From assembly GCF_023856365.1 (NCBI RefSeq), contig NC_064550.1, forward strand, positions 18,105,629-18,169,628: a stretch of 64,000 nt of DNA. Reading direction: 5' to 3'. The notes beneath the pieces were generated by a model. It saw nothing but the letters and a program-made list of their open reading frames with translations, was not told where the DNA came from and did not search any database. A program made the position numbers and the translations under genes. The DNA is from Brienomyrus brachyistius. Taxonomy: Eukaryota > Chordata > Actinopteri > Osteoglossiformes > Mormyridae. This document shows, in pieces, positions 34,974 through 46,714 of this stretch. Within the stretch, counting starts at the first letter, position 1. Each line of letters begins with the position of its first letter.

Positions 34974-36020
34974 GTAATTAGACAGAGGGTTTATACTATA
35001 TTTCGCAGTTAAAGGAAAAAGTGAAAGTGGAATTGTGTTGTTAATACCTCAAATGAATAACAGATGGCTACTGTAAAAAAAACTGCACTTTTGTCCTGGT
35101 GCTCATGGGTAAGTCCTCTAGTGTCCATGTAATTAAGCACATATTTCATCAGCCTCTGTAAAAGCTGCCTTACAGTTGTAGAGGTGCTACCCCAAACCTC
35201 CTCCTCCTCCTGTCAATGGTTTCACCTAGCATATTTTTAGCTTACTTGGAGCATTCTATTACAGCTTGGTGGGGGAGAGAGCAAAAACAGCATGTTAAAA
35301 AATAAAATACAAAATCATGTAATGGGTGCCTGTTCCTAAACCCTGAAAGATTTACATCTACTTTAGCAGATGCTTTTTCCCCAAAGCAATTTGAAAGGGA
35401 TAAACGTTTTCACTCTGTAAGCATACAAATACAGTGGGAGCAATGCGTGTTTATGACCTCATTCAAAAAGCCACAGTATGGACAATCAATTAAGAGCGGC
35501 CTTTCCCTGAGAAGTGCATCAAACAATATAAAATGCTCCTAGTGATCTGTAAGACTCACTATGGGAGGGAAGGTAAACTCAGCCATGGAGATGGGCTTAC
35601 CAGAAGGGTGTGGAGAAGAAAACAGTTGAACCTTCAATATAAGTGTAATGAAAATTATAACAATGAGATCATCTGGTCTTGGGAAGGGACACAATAGGGG
35701 GAGCTCAGATATCCAGAGCTAGGCACATGCTTCATGGTCCAAAGGGAAAAGGCAACGTGACTGGCAGCTCTCGTAATCTGACTCCGCCCTATCCTGGGAC
35801 GTCCATGCCAACCAATCACCTTCCAGATGGACTGTGCAGAATTAACTGTTGCCTACACAGCTCATCATCATTAGTAGCAGTCTGTTAACGAACGTGAACG
35901 TGTAGCCTTGAATTTGCAGCTGTAAGTCCCAAAAGAATTCCATTGCCTCATACACAATTAAGGAAAAAAAAATTTCGTAAAAAAGGTGGAAAATGTAAGT
36001 GACAGTGAACCAATAATAGT
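34974..36020. other. Mostly unannotated stretch
   Basis: At 35,349-35,396 there is a diverged copy of the common fish repeat with ACTTTAGCAGATGCTTTTTCC and CAAAGCAATTTG. The rest shows no recognised family or exon. Confidence 0.4.
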
Positions 36021-36240
36021 AACGGGAACACAGTACCCAAGGGGGCACAGGTAACTTAGTAACTCAGATACAAATCAAGTACAAATCATGAACATATATT
36101 AATATAGTAATTGTATGAAACATGAACTGGTATGATGAACAAACAGGGCATCAGTAAGTAACTAGCACTTAGTTTCTGGTTAATTAATACATTAGATAAG
36201 AATGTACTACTTCATTATATGTGCCCCTCAAGTGTTACCA
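36021..36240. mobile_element. MITE of the GTAACACTTTACTT-end type (copy 2, inverted relative to copy 1)
   Basis: Ends are imperfect inverted repeats: GGGAACACAGTACCCAAGGG then GGCAC at the left, and the reverse complement of TGGTAACACTTGAGGGGCAC at the right. The reverse complement of the body aligns with 2,811-3,187 (AATTAACCAGAAACTAAGTG then TAGTTACTTACTGATG; GTTCATGATTTGT). It is shorter than copy 1 by an internal deletion. No coding capacity. Confidence 0.65.
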
Positions 36241-36289
36241 TAGTAATTACCTGTCCATCACCAAGGTGACTCACACACCTGATTCCAGC

Positions 36290-37025
36290 GGTTTCAGCCC
36301 TCTGTTAACCCTGGACATGCAGACATGTAGACACCTGGCCATTGCACCTACACGAAATGTTACGACGTTCCATTCTAAATTCACAGGCATCAGTACGGAG
36401 TTGGTCCTCCTGCAGCTCTATCATACGTCACTCTTCTGGGGAGGATTTCCACAACATTTCGGAGTGTATCTGTGAAATGTTTGCCCATTCATCCAGAAGA
36501 GCATTTGTGAGATCGGACAGTAATGTTAGACGTGAAAGCCTGTCTTGTGATCTCCATTCTAGTTCATCCCAAAAGTGTTTCATGGGGTTGAGGTCTGGGT
36601 TCTGTGCAGGTCAGTCACGTTCTTCCACAACAAACTCACCTAGCCATGTCTTATGGACCTTGCTTTGGGCACTGGGGCATAGCCATGCTGGAAGGGAGAA
36701 GTGACCCCGTTCTGTTACTTCGCAGAGCCTTCCACTTCATAGCTGAGTTTCTGTTGTTCCTAAATGCCCCCACTTTGCAGTAATACCACTTACAGTTGAC
36801 CCTGGAATATCTAGCATGGAAGAAATTCCACAAACTGACTCACTGCAAAAGGTGGCATCGTATGACAGTGCCATGCTTGAATTCACTGAGCTTTTCAGAA
36901 CTACCTATTTTTCACAAATATTTGTAAACCTGACTGCATGGCTAGGTGCTTGATTTTATACATTTCTAGTAATGACTCTGAATGAAGCACCTGAATTCAG
37001 TGACTGAGAGGTATGTCCCAATACT
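36290..37025 (-). pseudogene. Internally deleted Tc1/mariner transposase relic, minus strand
   Basis: On the minus strand the order is: an N-terminal piece LSEFKHGTVIRCHLL (about 36,900-36,850), NFFHARYSRVNCKWYY and KWKALRSNRTG (36,830-36,710), equivalent to the paired-like DNA-binding region. After a deletion follows the C-terminal catalytic region: LGEFVVEERD, a stop, then PAQNPDLNPMKHFWDELEWR (about 36,605-36,545), LTNALLDEWANI (36,515-36,480) and a stop near 36,430. The NPDLNP...W block is the Tc1 motif before the last catalytic acid, which here is lysine (MKHFW where IEHLW is usual). The right edge reads GAGGTATGTCCCAATACTAT, typical of a Tc1 inverted repeat. Not functional. Confidence 0.75.
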
Positions 37026-38157
37026 ATACAATTGAGTGTTTTTTAACCAAGGGCGCCGTAAGGGCTGGAAAGTTAGGACAATTCCACAGTCCCCTGAGTG
37101 ACCGTGGCCCTAAAAATTTAGGATATGCTTTCATGGGGCCCAAAATTTTAATAGTATCCCTGCATGCAGCCGTCTGGAAGATTCAACAATCCCACAGTCA
37201 CTCGATCGCAACATTGCTAGATACTAGATTTTTTTTACTGCACTTGAAAATGACTTTTTATTTTTATTTAATTTCACCAGCATGAAGATATGGGGTACTC
37301 TCCATTATTGAACACAGCCTGTGTGTGGTTCACACAAAAGATGGTTTTGGGGTTTTACAACCCATCTCACTCACGGGAAAACTTCATAGCTGCGTAAAGC
37401 TGAAATGAGAATCCGCCTGGAGTTTATTTTCTTGCTTTTATGCGGAAGCTGGAGTGAATTAGCAAAATAATGGATTATAGATTTAAATAATAGACTGTTA
37501 CCGTCTAAGGCCACATATTCACTGCAAGAGTGGGATTTTCAAAGTAAAAATCAAAAGCTACCAAGCTTTGTGATATTTTTGAGTTGTTCCTACGATGTGT
37601 GTCATTCAATTTAAATGGAAAACTTTTCGGGAATCTTTATAGCTACCGTACCTCGGTGCATTTCTGTAACGGGTACAATAGAGAAGGCCAGCGACCAAAG
37701 AAAGCCATTTAATTGCCGCTGAAAAAATAAGAGTAAATAACAAGCACTTCTCTCCAACCCTTTAAAATCACAGTCCTCTGCTTTTTCTTATTTTTGTGCA
37801 AAGTTCTAGGCTAGCAGAATACAATACATTACTGTTATTTTAAAATTGTCAGATTTTGTAAAACACCACTTTGCCTCCAGCTTCCTTTTGTCATAGAATA
37901 AAAAAAAGGATTTAAAATGTATTTATACTGTTTTTAAAACCTGCCCAGCTGGCCAAACATATGCTTAGCTGGTAATCAGCCTGATTAAGGCCTGCTGGGT
38001 TTCATTAATCAAGGTGACTATTGGCTAGCGATTACTCACCATAACAACACAAAAATCACCAAAACCAATCTCCCTTCCGTTGCTATGCTTCTTCAAGGCA
38101 GAGAGACCTTTTCACAATTAATTGGATTAAAATGTGCCAAGAAATCAAGCTGTTCAT
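37026..38157. other. Unannotated stretch with repeat trace and candidate conserved blocks
   Basis: 37,040-37,160 (GGGCGCCGTAAGGG..., TGGCCCTAAAAATTTAGG, CATGGGGCCCAAAATTTTAA) looks like a fragment of another dispersed fish repeat. The blocks at 37,380-37,700 and 37,930-38,060 (CATATGCTTAGCTGGTAATC; GGTTTCATTAATCAAGGTGA) have no repeat signature and the texture of conserved non-coding DNA. Confidence 0.35.
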
Positions 38158-38480
38158 TAGTGACGTTTCCATTGCACATTTTGATAATGTGAACTGAAAA
38201 ACTGAAAATGGAAACACAAATATTGGGAGGAAAAAGAGTTAAAACAAAAGAAGCGATTTACAAAACTGCAATGGAAACAGAATTTGCCAATTAGTAGATA
38301 TGTAGATAATTAGTTCTTCTGGAGGTACTAACTAGAGTTAAGGTCGATTTTGAAGTTTGAGACATCGATTTTAATCCGCATGACATTCGTTAATGGAAAC
38401 ACAGCCTACTCACAATTTAATTTTGTCATCGTTTCAAAATTTTGCTTATTTGTGCAAAACTTTAATGGAAACACAGCTAT
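38158..38480. mobile_element. MITE with TTTCCATT/AATGGAAA ends
   Basis: The left end TAGTGACGTTTCCATTGCAC and the reverse complement of the right end, TAGCTGTGTTTCCATTAAAG, form imperfect inverted repeats. The motif AATGGAAACACA recurs inside (38,204-38,218, 38,270-38,282, 38,392-38,404, 38,463-38,476). About 323 bp, AT-rich, no coding frame. Superfamily not assigned. Confidence 0.65.
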
Positions 38481-38875
38481 TTAAAATCACTCAGGATTCA
38501 TCCTAAAATCATTTCAATCCATCACATTAAAAGAGAGGAGAGAAAATGCGCATAACGTTCACCTCAAAAACTAAATTAAATGCCCATATTTTTCCTCCTT
38601 TTTCAGCGTTTTTGGGGTTTGCGGGCTTTGACCTACATATCCGTGAGCCGGCTGATGTCAGCACAATCTTCCTGAATGTCTCTCTGTTTGCATGTCACCC
38701 TTTTACTCTGAGGCTTCGGCTTCTGATTGTTATTTGTGATATTAATTAAAGATCCACAGGGTTTGATCCATGAGGGTCACTGTTCCAGACTGGCATGTTT
38801 GGTCATTAACTGACATTAACCTGTTTGTAATTAAATCCTAGTGGAACATGCCAAGTACAGAGTTTCAGGGAAGGG

Positions 38876-39110
38876 GTGTGGGGTGGAATTCAGTTGGTTA
38901 GACCTCTATACATCTGCTTGGAAGGTGACTGGTTTGAATCCCATGCTTGTTAAAATAGGTATGCCTCTGTCGGTTCCTTATGCAAGGCCATACACCCCCT
39001 GAAAAATGCTCCGAGGTGCTGGATGGGCAGTTGACCCTGAACAGTCCCCATGTTTGACCTACACCAGCCTGTATCTCAGCCTGTCAGTGTATATTAATCT
39101 GAGGACTGAC
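38876..39110 (+). repeat. tRNA-derived SINE
   Basis: Box A-like TGGAATTCAGTTGG (38,884-38,897) and box B GGTTTGAATCC (38,931-38,941) lie 45 bp apart, as in tRNA-derived pol III promoters. The body has ATGCAAGGCCATACACCCC, a GAAAAATGCTCCGAGGTGCT block and GTTGACCCTGAACAGTCCCC, and shares layout with 14,325-14,530. It lacks a tRNA cloverleaf, so it is not a tRNA gene. Confidence 0.7.
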
Positions 39111-39431
39111 AGGCAGTAATGTGCGTGTTTTTAATCCCCATTTTGTCCAGTGTGCTGATTTTTCACTCTCATTTGCCAGCCGAGATATCAGATGCGATTC
39201 CTGCATGTAGTGCCATCTAGAGGCCAGCCCCTTGCTTACTTAAGCCTCATTAATTAGATTTCATTATGTTGTCCCCAGAGACTGTGACACCATGCCAGCT
39301 GATGAGGGCTTGCAGTGGACAGTGGGGCAGAGCCAGTAATCTTAGCCTGGTAAGGAGTAGTATATCTGGGGATTCACCTGGGTAGCAATGCATCGTGGAT
39401 CCTCAACAAGCCTGAACATAATTTTTGAGGA

Positions 39432-39598
39432 GATCAGGGGCGATTCTAGGATTTTTAAGGGAGAGGAGCATAAGAGGGCCCAACCTTATCATTGGGCAAT
39501 AATTTGCTTTGAGCCTGTGAATCACAGAGGATGGGGCATTAAGGGGCCAATCAACTGGAGCCAGTGCCCCTATGACCCCGTCCCTGTATACGCCCATA
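39432..39598 (+). repeat. Unnamed dispersed repeat, copy B
   Basis: Same block order as 5,649-5,840: GGGGCGATTCTAGGATTTTT, GAGCATAAGAGGGCCC, CTTATCATTGGGCAAT, AGGGGCCAATCAACTGG, GCCAGTGCCCCTATGACCCC, CCTGTATACGCCCATAG. The last part is shared with copy C at 50,390-50,579. Confidence 0.6.
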
Positions 39599-41739
39599 GA
39601 GGAGTTCCCTCGTTAGTGAAGCGTGATTTGCCACCGAGGCTACTCTCTGTAACATGCCCATGCTGAGTGCATGGGGGAAAAACATTGGCCTGTGTCCACC
39701 TTTACCCTTTGGCCTTCATCTGATTTGCATTATGCAATCAACGCCTTTCAAAGTGACTGCCCCTCGTCTTCAAGGTGGGCCGGGCCGCAGGTTGCCTCTC
39801 TGCACACGTACTGAGCGATTGATGTTCCCAAGCCGTAACCTTTAGAAACAGACCTCTGTGTAAATCCATGGATTTTTCATAAGACAGAAAAACTTGCCTG
39901 GCTGCACTTACTGTCAGCTTCGAAATGAAAGACGGAAATAAGCACTTGGACTTATGCATGTATTATGATAAGTATAATGACAGAATCATTTTACTCTTAT
40001 TTGCATTCATGTATTCATTCCAATAATTTCTACGCTGTCTAAGCCTTCCCACAATTATGTAACCCTTTTATCCGCTACTTTCAGTTTTCATAACGCCCAG
40101 GTGCAGAATAATTTAGTAACCTATTAAAAGATACAGCCTCTTTGTGGTTTTCCCCCCAGAGACACCCAGATAGTTGTAGATAGATGCAGTCTTGTGTATC
40201 TAGCTGTATTTCTGACAGAATTCCTGAGGAAGACAAGGAACGTACAGTATTAATTTACAGAGACAGCGTCTGTACAGAAAGCACAGCATAACACCTATAG
40301 TTCACAAAATATGGAGATGTCTGAGTGGATGTCTGTATCCTGATGATTCATTCAGTTTGATATGTATGGATGTGGTGGCTCTTTTGAAAATCTTGTATGA
40401 AAGTTCAACAGCAGTATCTATGCTAAGCTTGTAGTTAAAGGTCCAGGATTCTCAGACTTGGTCTTCTTCATCTGTTCTCCGACACTGTACTTTGGTACTT
40501 GAATTGTACCCACAGCCATCTTGTACACGCTAATGAGACCGTCTACTGCAGCATATCCGTAAGAATGTCGCCGTTATTCTTGAAAGCATTAAAAATGGAG
40601 TTGTTAATTTATATTAATGTTGACTTCCTATGACCTGTTCATTCGTAAATCTAAAAGGAAGGTTGATATATCGATGGCTCCTGATTTTGATGCCTGTGGT
40701 TTCACACCCGAGTGTGGCCCAGTCCGTGCGCACTCTCTGCACTCCTCTGCACGGCTCTCACTCCCCGCGCTCCTTGCAGATCAAAGGCATCGATCGATGC
40801 CGCCTCGGCCGCTATCATACAAACTGTTTCTCATGTTCCGTCCATGTTGGAGAAATCTTCCTCACGTTTTAGGAGCACAAAAGAAGGGGGAACGGCAGGT
40901 ATTAATCCATCAGATTCCTTTTTTATTTTTTTCTTTATAGAATAGGTGATTTCTGTCAAGTTTGCCATATCCAATGGACATGGCGGCAGGTCGTCTCTGC
41001 CAGCGAGGCTTCGAACAAATCTCAGAGCTCGTAAGTAATTTCTTACTGAGCTCTTTGTAGATTGCTGGTTATCGTGGGACATGGAGGGGACACCCATGAC
41101 TAGACGGATTGTGCTATTCCTTTGCTAATGATTTCCTCCTCCTTGCTTTCCCAGCAGGCCTGGCCAGAACTCACCTATTCACACGGCTGACGGTTTGAAA
41201 CGGACAGCTACAAAGCTATCAGCTTATCCGCCAGCATTTTTAATCATGCCACTTTGATATTAGTGATCAGAGGCCTGTCACGAGGTGCTTAATTGACTCC
41301 CAAATTTTGAGTGACTCAGGATGAGCTCTGGTCAGCCCCCCTGCTCGATTCCAATTTGGGGTCACACATCAGTCGCTTCTCTCTCATGCTAAACACCTGC
41401 CCACCCCCAGCTGTAACATGTCAGGAAGAATCCCATCGTTGAGATAGTAATATTCTGTTTTTTCATTGCATTTATACTATCCATGATTAATAATAATAAT
41501 ACTTATTATTATTATTACAATAGATATTATCGTATATGCACTACACGAAAGCCCACAAAAATTACATTTACACCCAAACACAAACATTACATACACTACA
41601 AAAGCAACATTAATAAACACAGGCCACATAGTCCGGAAATTCCTTTCACATTTATAAACCCGTCCAGATGTCATGGCCTTTGCCTGGTCACCATGGGGAT
41701 ATCCCAGAATTAAAAATGATTTTTATTATTGTTATTGAT
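39599..41739. other. Unannotated non-coding stretch
   Basis: No repeat family or exon recognised. 41,170-41,360 (GCCAGCATTTTTAATCATGC, TTGATATTAGTGATCAGAGG, GGTGCTTAATTGACTCCC) is a candidate conserved non-coding block, from texture alone. Confidence 0.35.
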
Positions 41740-42219
41740 ACTACTACTACAACTGCTACTACTACTACTGCTATGACTGTTACTACTACTTCTACTACTA
41801 CTATGACTGCTACTACTACTTTTACTACCACTGCTACGACTGCTACTACTACTACTGCGACTGCTACTACTACTATGACTGCTACTACTTCTACTGCTAC
41901 GACTGCTACTAATACTACTATGACTGCTACTACTACTTCTACTACTACTATGACTGCTACTACTACTACTATGACTGCTACTACTACTACTACTACTATG
42001 ACTGCTACTACTGCTACCACTGCTACTACTACTTCTACTACTACTACTATGACTGCTGCTACTACTACTCGGACTGCTACTACTACTTCTACTACTGCTA
42101 CTACTACTATGACTGCTATTACTGCTACTACTACTACTACTACTACGACTTCTACTACTACTTCTATTACTACTACGACTGCTACTACTACCTCTACTAC
42201 TACTACTACTACTACTGCT
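41740..42219. repeat. (ACT)n trinucleotide array, about 480 bp, with TGC/TGA/TTC variants
   Basis: Runs of ACT codon-length units broken by ACTGCT, ATGACTGCT, CGACTGCT and TTCTACT variants, giving irregular larger units of about 27-42 bp. Because the period is three, a 200-codon threonine/alanine frame (41,668-42,270, plus) and a valine-rich frame (minus) stay open. Neither has a signal peptide or a flanking domain, so I treat them as repeat artefacts. Length and impurity imply an old, slowly mutating array. Confidence 0.95.
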
Positions 42220-42494
42220 CTACAATCCTTGCTGCTGTGTGTACAGGATTGTCCCGTTGGGTTCGTCTAATATATTCTAAAGTAGATCTAATCTTGAGAG
42301 TGTGTACAGTGTGTCAGTGAGTCTGTGTGTGTAAAATGAGTGTGTCAGTGACCATTGTGTGCGTAAATTGTGTCAGTGTATCTTATATGTCGTCACTTTT
42401 TTGTCATTTCACACACAAAATTCTGTTTTTGTAGAGCATCAGATATAGTGTGGCGATATACATATAAGTACCAGTACATAACAATGACTCACAG

Positions 42495-42744
42495 TATATA
42501 TGTGCCCTGGAGAGGTAAAGTGGGCTACCCAACAAAAACAAAGTTTCGAGAAAATGAGCTCCAAAGTTGAATTTTTTAAAAAAAGTCAGTGTGCCTAATC
42601 TAATACCCTACAATTGATATATATATCATAGGTAGCACAGAGGTATGACTTAGATAATAACAACTTATCCAACTGACAATATTCAATAAAAAGGGGGTAG
42701 GGGTCCAAAATGTCCACCTTACCTCTCAAGGGCACATATGTAGA
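42495..42744. mobile_element. Palindromic MITE, about 250 bp
   Basis: Left arm 42,495-42,530 begins TATATATGTGCCCTGGAGAGG. The right arm (42,703-42,743) reverse-complements to CTACATATGTGCCCTTGAGAGG, followed by TAAGGTGGACA against TAAAGTGGGCT on the left. Both arms then run inward to AT-rich sequence. No coding frame; no clear target duplication. Confidence 0.65.
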
Positions 42745-43744
42745 CGCTGCAAAATAATAATATATGCATGATATATACATAAACAGGCTATTTCGCTTAT
42801 GGTTCTTTGCATGTGTGCCTGTATTGGCTGCAAGTTCCGTGTTTTGTTTCAGAGAAAACAAGTCTTGGTTGTCTTGATCTTAACAGGGATTGATAAGTTA
42901 CTCGTACTCCAATTTCCAGTTTCTGCGGTTATCTTTTCAGTAGAAGGAGTCTTAGAATATGTGTGGAAAATAAGAATGGAAAAACTCGGCATGAATTAAA
43001 AGTGCTCCGAAACACACTTTCTTGTGTCCTCTTGAATAAAGGAAGACAAGTAGCCCGATTTCAGTGGCATTAAAACAGAATAAACCCACAGATAATTGAC
43101 ATGGGGAAATAATTAGCAGTAGCATCAAAGCGCCACCACTATCTGCAGCGATTTCTTTTTATCACTCGTGAGTGAGCCGTCTACGGGACGCTCTCAGCTC
43201 ATAGACTTGTCAAGGTCTTGATGAGCCTTTTAGCAGATTGTCCTTGGGAACTTGTGAGGAATACACAAATGGTGGAATCGCTTCACAATGCTGCTTTGTC
43301 ACATTGCTGACGGCTTGCTTGTTTGTCCAGGCTGGGACTGAAACACTGAAGTTGAAATATCACCTCATGTAACCTAGTTGTGGGAAGCATCATTGGTTGA
43401 GGTGCCCACATTTTTGAAGTGTTCAATACAGAACGATTGTGGCAGCAGGTTCGGACAGCAGGATTTCTCAGTTTCACAATAATGCTCGGCTACAGCACAG
43501 GGCACCTACTGGTTTTGGTGATTGACAAATGCAGCTCCTGCCTTCTCACCCTTCGGTAGTAAAGAGGGTTAAGGACGTCACAGAAAATCCCAATGTGTCC
43601 AAGAGGCACTGTCAGTTGGACGCTCAGCTGGGGGTCACACTAAGTATCACTGATGTTGTGTCTGGCTTATGGTACAGTAAGTGAATGTAGACTCTTTCCA
43701 GAGTATTCTGAAGATAAGGCTATTTGAAGCTGTTTGTCTCTTCT
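42745..43744. other. Unannotated non-coding stretch
   Basis: No repeat family or exon recognised. 43,050-43,220 has TTAATT/TAATTAG-type cores (CAGATAATTGACATGG, GAAATAATTAGCAG) and could be conserved; inference only. Confidence 0.35.
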
Positions 43745-43836
43745 GGCCACAGAAGCCACATTCTTATTGTGATTCAGACCTGGAACTTTGCAGTCCAGCT
43801 CCTTAACTACCATACCATCTGCTGCCATAACACCCC
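43745..43836 (-). repeat. tRNA-derived SINE head, minus strand
   Basis: On the minus strand: GGCAGCAGATGGTATGGTAG then TTAAGGAGCTGGACTGCAAAG, then TTCCAGGTCTGAATCAC. This is the box A, spacer, box B order of a widespread vertebrate SINE head (GTTAAGGAGCTGGACT). It is followed by AATAAGAATGTGGC and stops. Confidence 0.55.
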
Positions 43837-43930
43837 CCCCCCCGCCCACCCCAGCCAGGAATATCTTTCATATGGGCCCATGCTGCCCTCTGCTGATCAT
43901 AGTGCGCCTCTTGCTTTGTGGCCCCACACT

Positions 43931-43955
43931 GGGGGGGGGGGGGGGGGGGGGGGGG
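43931..43955. repeat. Poly(G) run of 25
   Basis: Uninterrupted G25 at 43,931-43,955, next to a C10 run near 43,833-43,842. It can form G-quadruplex structures and is a likely site of sequencing or assembly length error. Confidence 0.95.
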
Positions 43956-46500
43956 ATTGTGCTGTAATAGCTCACAGGCAGTGCTTAGGGGTTAATGCAC
44001 AGCTTTTATCATGGGCCTCCATCTCTTTCTCTATCCCACTTTCGCTCCTTATTCCCTTGACACTCAGTAGCGTTGAGCTCTTTGCTCACTTTATTCGAGT
44101 GGAAGCAGACCCCTGCCTATTTATCAAATGGGACGCCCAATCGCGGGGGCCCTGGCAGGCTTATCGTAGTACAGCAGGCACTTTGCGGCAAGTCTGGTGT
44201 CACATGAATTGTCCAGCACCTTCGTTTAGGAGGGCCGTTACCTGACAGGCTTTTTACAGTCTACAGAATGAGCTGGATGCCTGGGTCCACCTGGAGATTC
44301 AGGTCATCTGAGTATAACAGACCCAAGCTTCGTTTTCTGAAGCTGATGAACGTTTGAGCACCCTGTATCAGTTGGGTTTGAATGCCCCGCCACGGCGGGT
44401 GCCATGTGGTTTGTTTGCGCTGAGGTTTAATTCACAGCATTCCCCTTGTCGCATGCCGCCCTGAGAGGCGATAGTGCCACTCATGGACGGGAGTGTCTGC
44501 ATTCCCCCGGCAGCTGTAAAATATGCAAGGGCAATCTTGCGAGGCAAGCGAACAAATGAGGCGAGCATGCTGTGATTATGGAAAGCGTGGCTGATGTAAT
44601 GCCCCCTTCTCCTATACCACCCACCTCCCCTCCGAAGCTGTAATCGGCTTCTGCGGGTCGCTGGCAGAACGCGCTGCTAGCGCTCCTGACCTCCCACGCC
44701 GCCTTTGCCGTACGCAGAAACTCTACGAATGTTGTGACCGGAAGCTCGGATGAATGGAACTCAGGTTTCACGGGCCGGAGCAAAAATAAGCCGGGCCCTC
44801 CACAGACCCGCTCAGCTCTGAGCAATTTAAATTGAGGCCGGCAGCTAATTCCCGGCAGGTCACCGGGACCGGGGCTGGTGCCATAGGGCCACGCGAGAGA
44901 GATGGGCTAGGGGATAATGTTGTAGAGAGGTCACCGCTGTCCTTCATTGGTATGCAGCACGGCCTATGTGATATCCCGGCACTGATATTGCCTTTCCCAG
45001 GCTCATGCTATGGGTGCCGTGGTCAGCTTTTACGGTTCTACCCCAGACTTGCTTAACGTACCAAATACATGCTATTCTTTGAGTTTTTTTGTTTTTTTTT
45101 TCCTTCTCTTTTGTGAGGTTAACAGTGTGCCAATGGGATTAGATCCTTAAACATCCCACTTTAAATGGTGTTTGGTCTTTCAGAAGTGGCTACAGCTCTG
45201 TCGAGAGGTTGTCCGAGTCACTGTGTTTGGACAGCGTGTTGCTGAATGTTAGGGGAAGCTGGGAATCATCCCACCAGAGGATACTACATGGTTACAGTGA
45301 GTGTGAATGATTTCTTTTTCCCTCTGTGACGCTTTTATAAAACCTCAAAGCAACACGCAATTTTACCTCTACACACAGATGGGTATTTTACCAGCCCGGT
45401 TTAGATTAAGTCATAATAGAAAGGGCTCTCCTGGGACCTGAGCCAGCAAAATTCCAATTGGTGTTCATGACCCCCATAATCCCAGCTAGTCTGCAGGGCC
45501 CAGCCCAGTCTGTCCTGTTCAGGTAACGTGGTAGCTAATCTCCATGCCTCTTGACACATGGGGGGGGGGAGACCGTTGTAGTTTCCATGGTAACAGTCCC
45601 TAATGCAGCCTTATGTGCCTCCTCTGAGGCATCGTGCTGCTGGTGGGGGAAGACATGCACAGGTACCCAGGAGGCAGCGTGCAGGAGTTTGAGGCACGTC
45701 TCTGCAAGCAAGTGCCCCAGAAGACAGGTTTGTCTTTCATGGCCAACGTTCATCAAATCCATGGTACATTTTCGCACTTGAACGCAGGTCACATGTTCAG
45801 AAGTGACAGCAATCCAGTGTATTTGTCAGATGCCGTATCACGACTGTGCCACAACTCATTACTAATTTCAGCAGGTACCTCCACATTGCTCATCCCCGAG
45901 AAATCAAACATTACATTTCGACTATGTGCATCGCTGTGTGACGCTTATTTCTGCTTCTGTTCCACTGCCTCCCTTCGCGATTTATTCCAGTCATTTGATT
46001 TTTTTGAGCAGATAAAAGGCAAGTGTCTCACCAACAATGCGACACTAAATGCTTTGGGGATAATTATTTACGGGATTTTCACACCACGTCGAAGTTGGAC
46101 GGTTTAATGAACATGTCGCTTGTTAAAACAGCCGTCCCCCGACTGACAGACTAATGCGTTATGTGCCCATGCATGAGTCTCATTAATCTCTCTTCCCCCA
46201 TTATTAGTTAATCCTGTGACAGCAAGCTTGTCGCGATGGGCAGCTGAGTAAGAGATCACTGTCACCTTTGTTTGGCATCTGTTTCCCCTTTGTGTGGGCT
46301 GGGCTTCAAAAACCCCTCCCCCTGACCAGGCACCCCCTGTAGGTGGTACCTTATTAATATTGCATTTGTTTAGCAAGTATTTTTTATCCCAAGAGACATG
46401 CATTTTTGAGAAGGCAGGGTCAACCAGTCACTGGAACAACAGGCATTGAGGGTCATGCTCAAAGACCAAACATTAATGGGAGATTTGCTTACACGCAAAT
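43956..46500. other. Unannotated non-coding stretch
   Basis: No exon or element recognised. The 157-codon frame at 45,634-46,107 and the 173-codon frame ending at 44,245 (which starts inside a SINE and crosses the poly(G) run) have no domain resemblance. 46,130-46,290 (ATGAGTCTCATTAATCTCTC, CATTATTAGTTAATCCTGTG, CACCTTTGTTTGGCATCTG) is a candidate conserved non-coding block. Confidence 0.35.
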
Positions 46501-46652
46501 GATTGGTTCAAAGATTGGCCAATCAGATTGTAAAGGAGGTATGTCCAAGCAACTAGAGGAGGCGGGACCAACTAAACAGTCTTGATGCTACCTTCTCTTG
46601 CTGCTTGGACCCACCTCCTCCACAATCTGATTGGTTTATCTCTGAACCAATC
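46501..46652. mobile_element. Short inverted-repeat element (MITE-like)
   Basis: Arms 46,501-46,550 and 46,602-46,652 are complementary with few mismatches: the left reads ATTGGTTCAAAGATTGGCC then AATCAGATTG-AAAGGAGGT, and the right in reverse complement reads ATTGGTTCAGAGATAAACC then AATCAGATTGTGGAGGAGGT. Only about 50 bp separates them. The outer sequence on the right (TTGCACAAAAATGTTCTGAG on the minus strand) is probably part of the same family. Confidence 0.6.
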
Positions 46653-46714
46653 GATACTTGTTCCGCTCTCAGAACATTTTTGTGCAAGTTAAACACCCAG
46701 TAGCTGGCCAAACA

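Noticed and set aside
38876..38960. tRNA gene
   Set aside because: Box A- and box B-like words are present but no cloverleaf with acceptor stem can be drawn, and the sequence continues into a SINE body.
40740..40870. LIM-like cysteine/histidine pattern (CRLGRYHTNCFSCS)
   Set aside because: Only a fragment of the zinc-ligand spacing is present, the first CxxC is missing, and no splice sites or flanking exon support it.
41668..42270. 200-codon threonine-rich (mucin-like) frame
   Set aside because: Pure consequence of an ACT array; no signal peptide, cysteine domain or splice context.
43724..44245. 173-codon frame on the plus strand
   Set aside because: It begins inside a minus-strand SINE head and reads through the G25 run, so it has no coherent coding origin.
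45634..46107. 157-codon frame starting MLLVGEDMHRYPGG as an exon
   Set aside because: No family resemblance; the second half is low-complexity and runs into AT-rich sequence.
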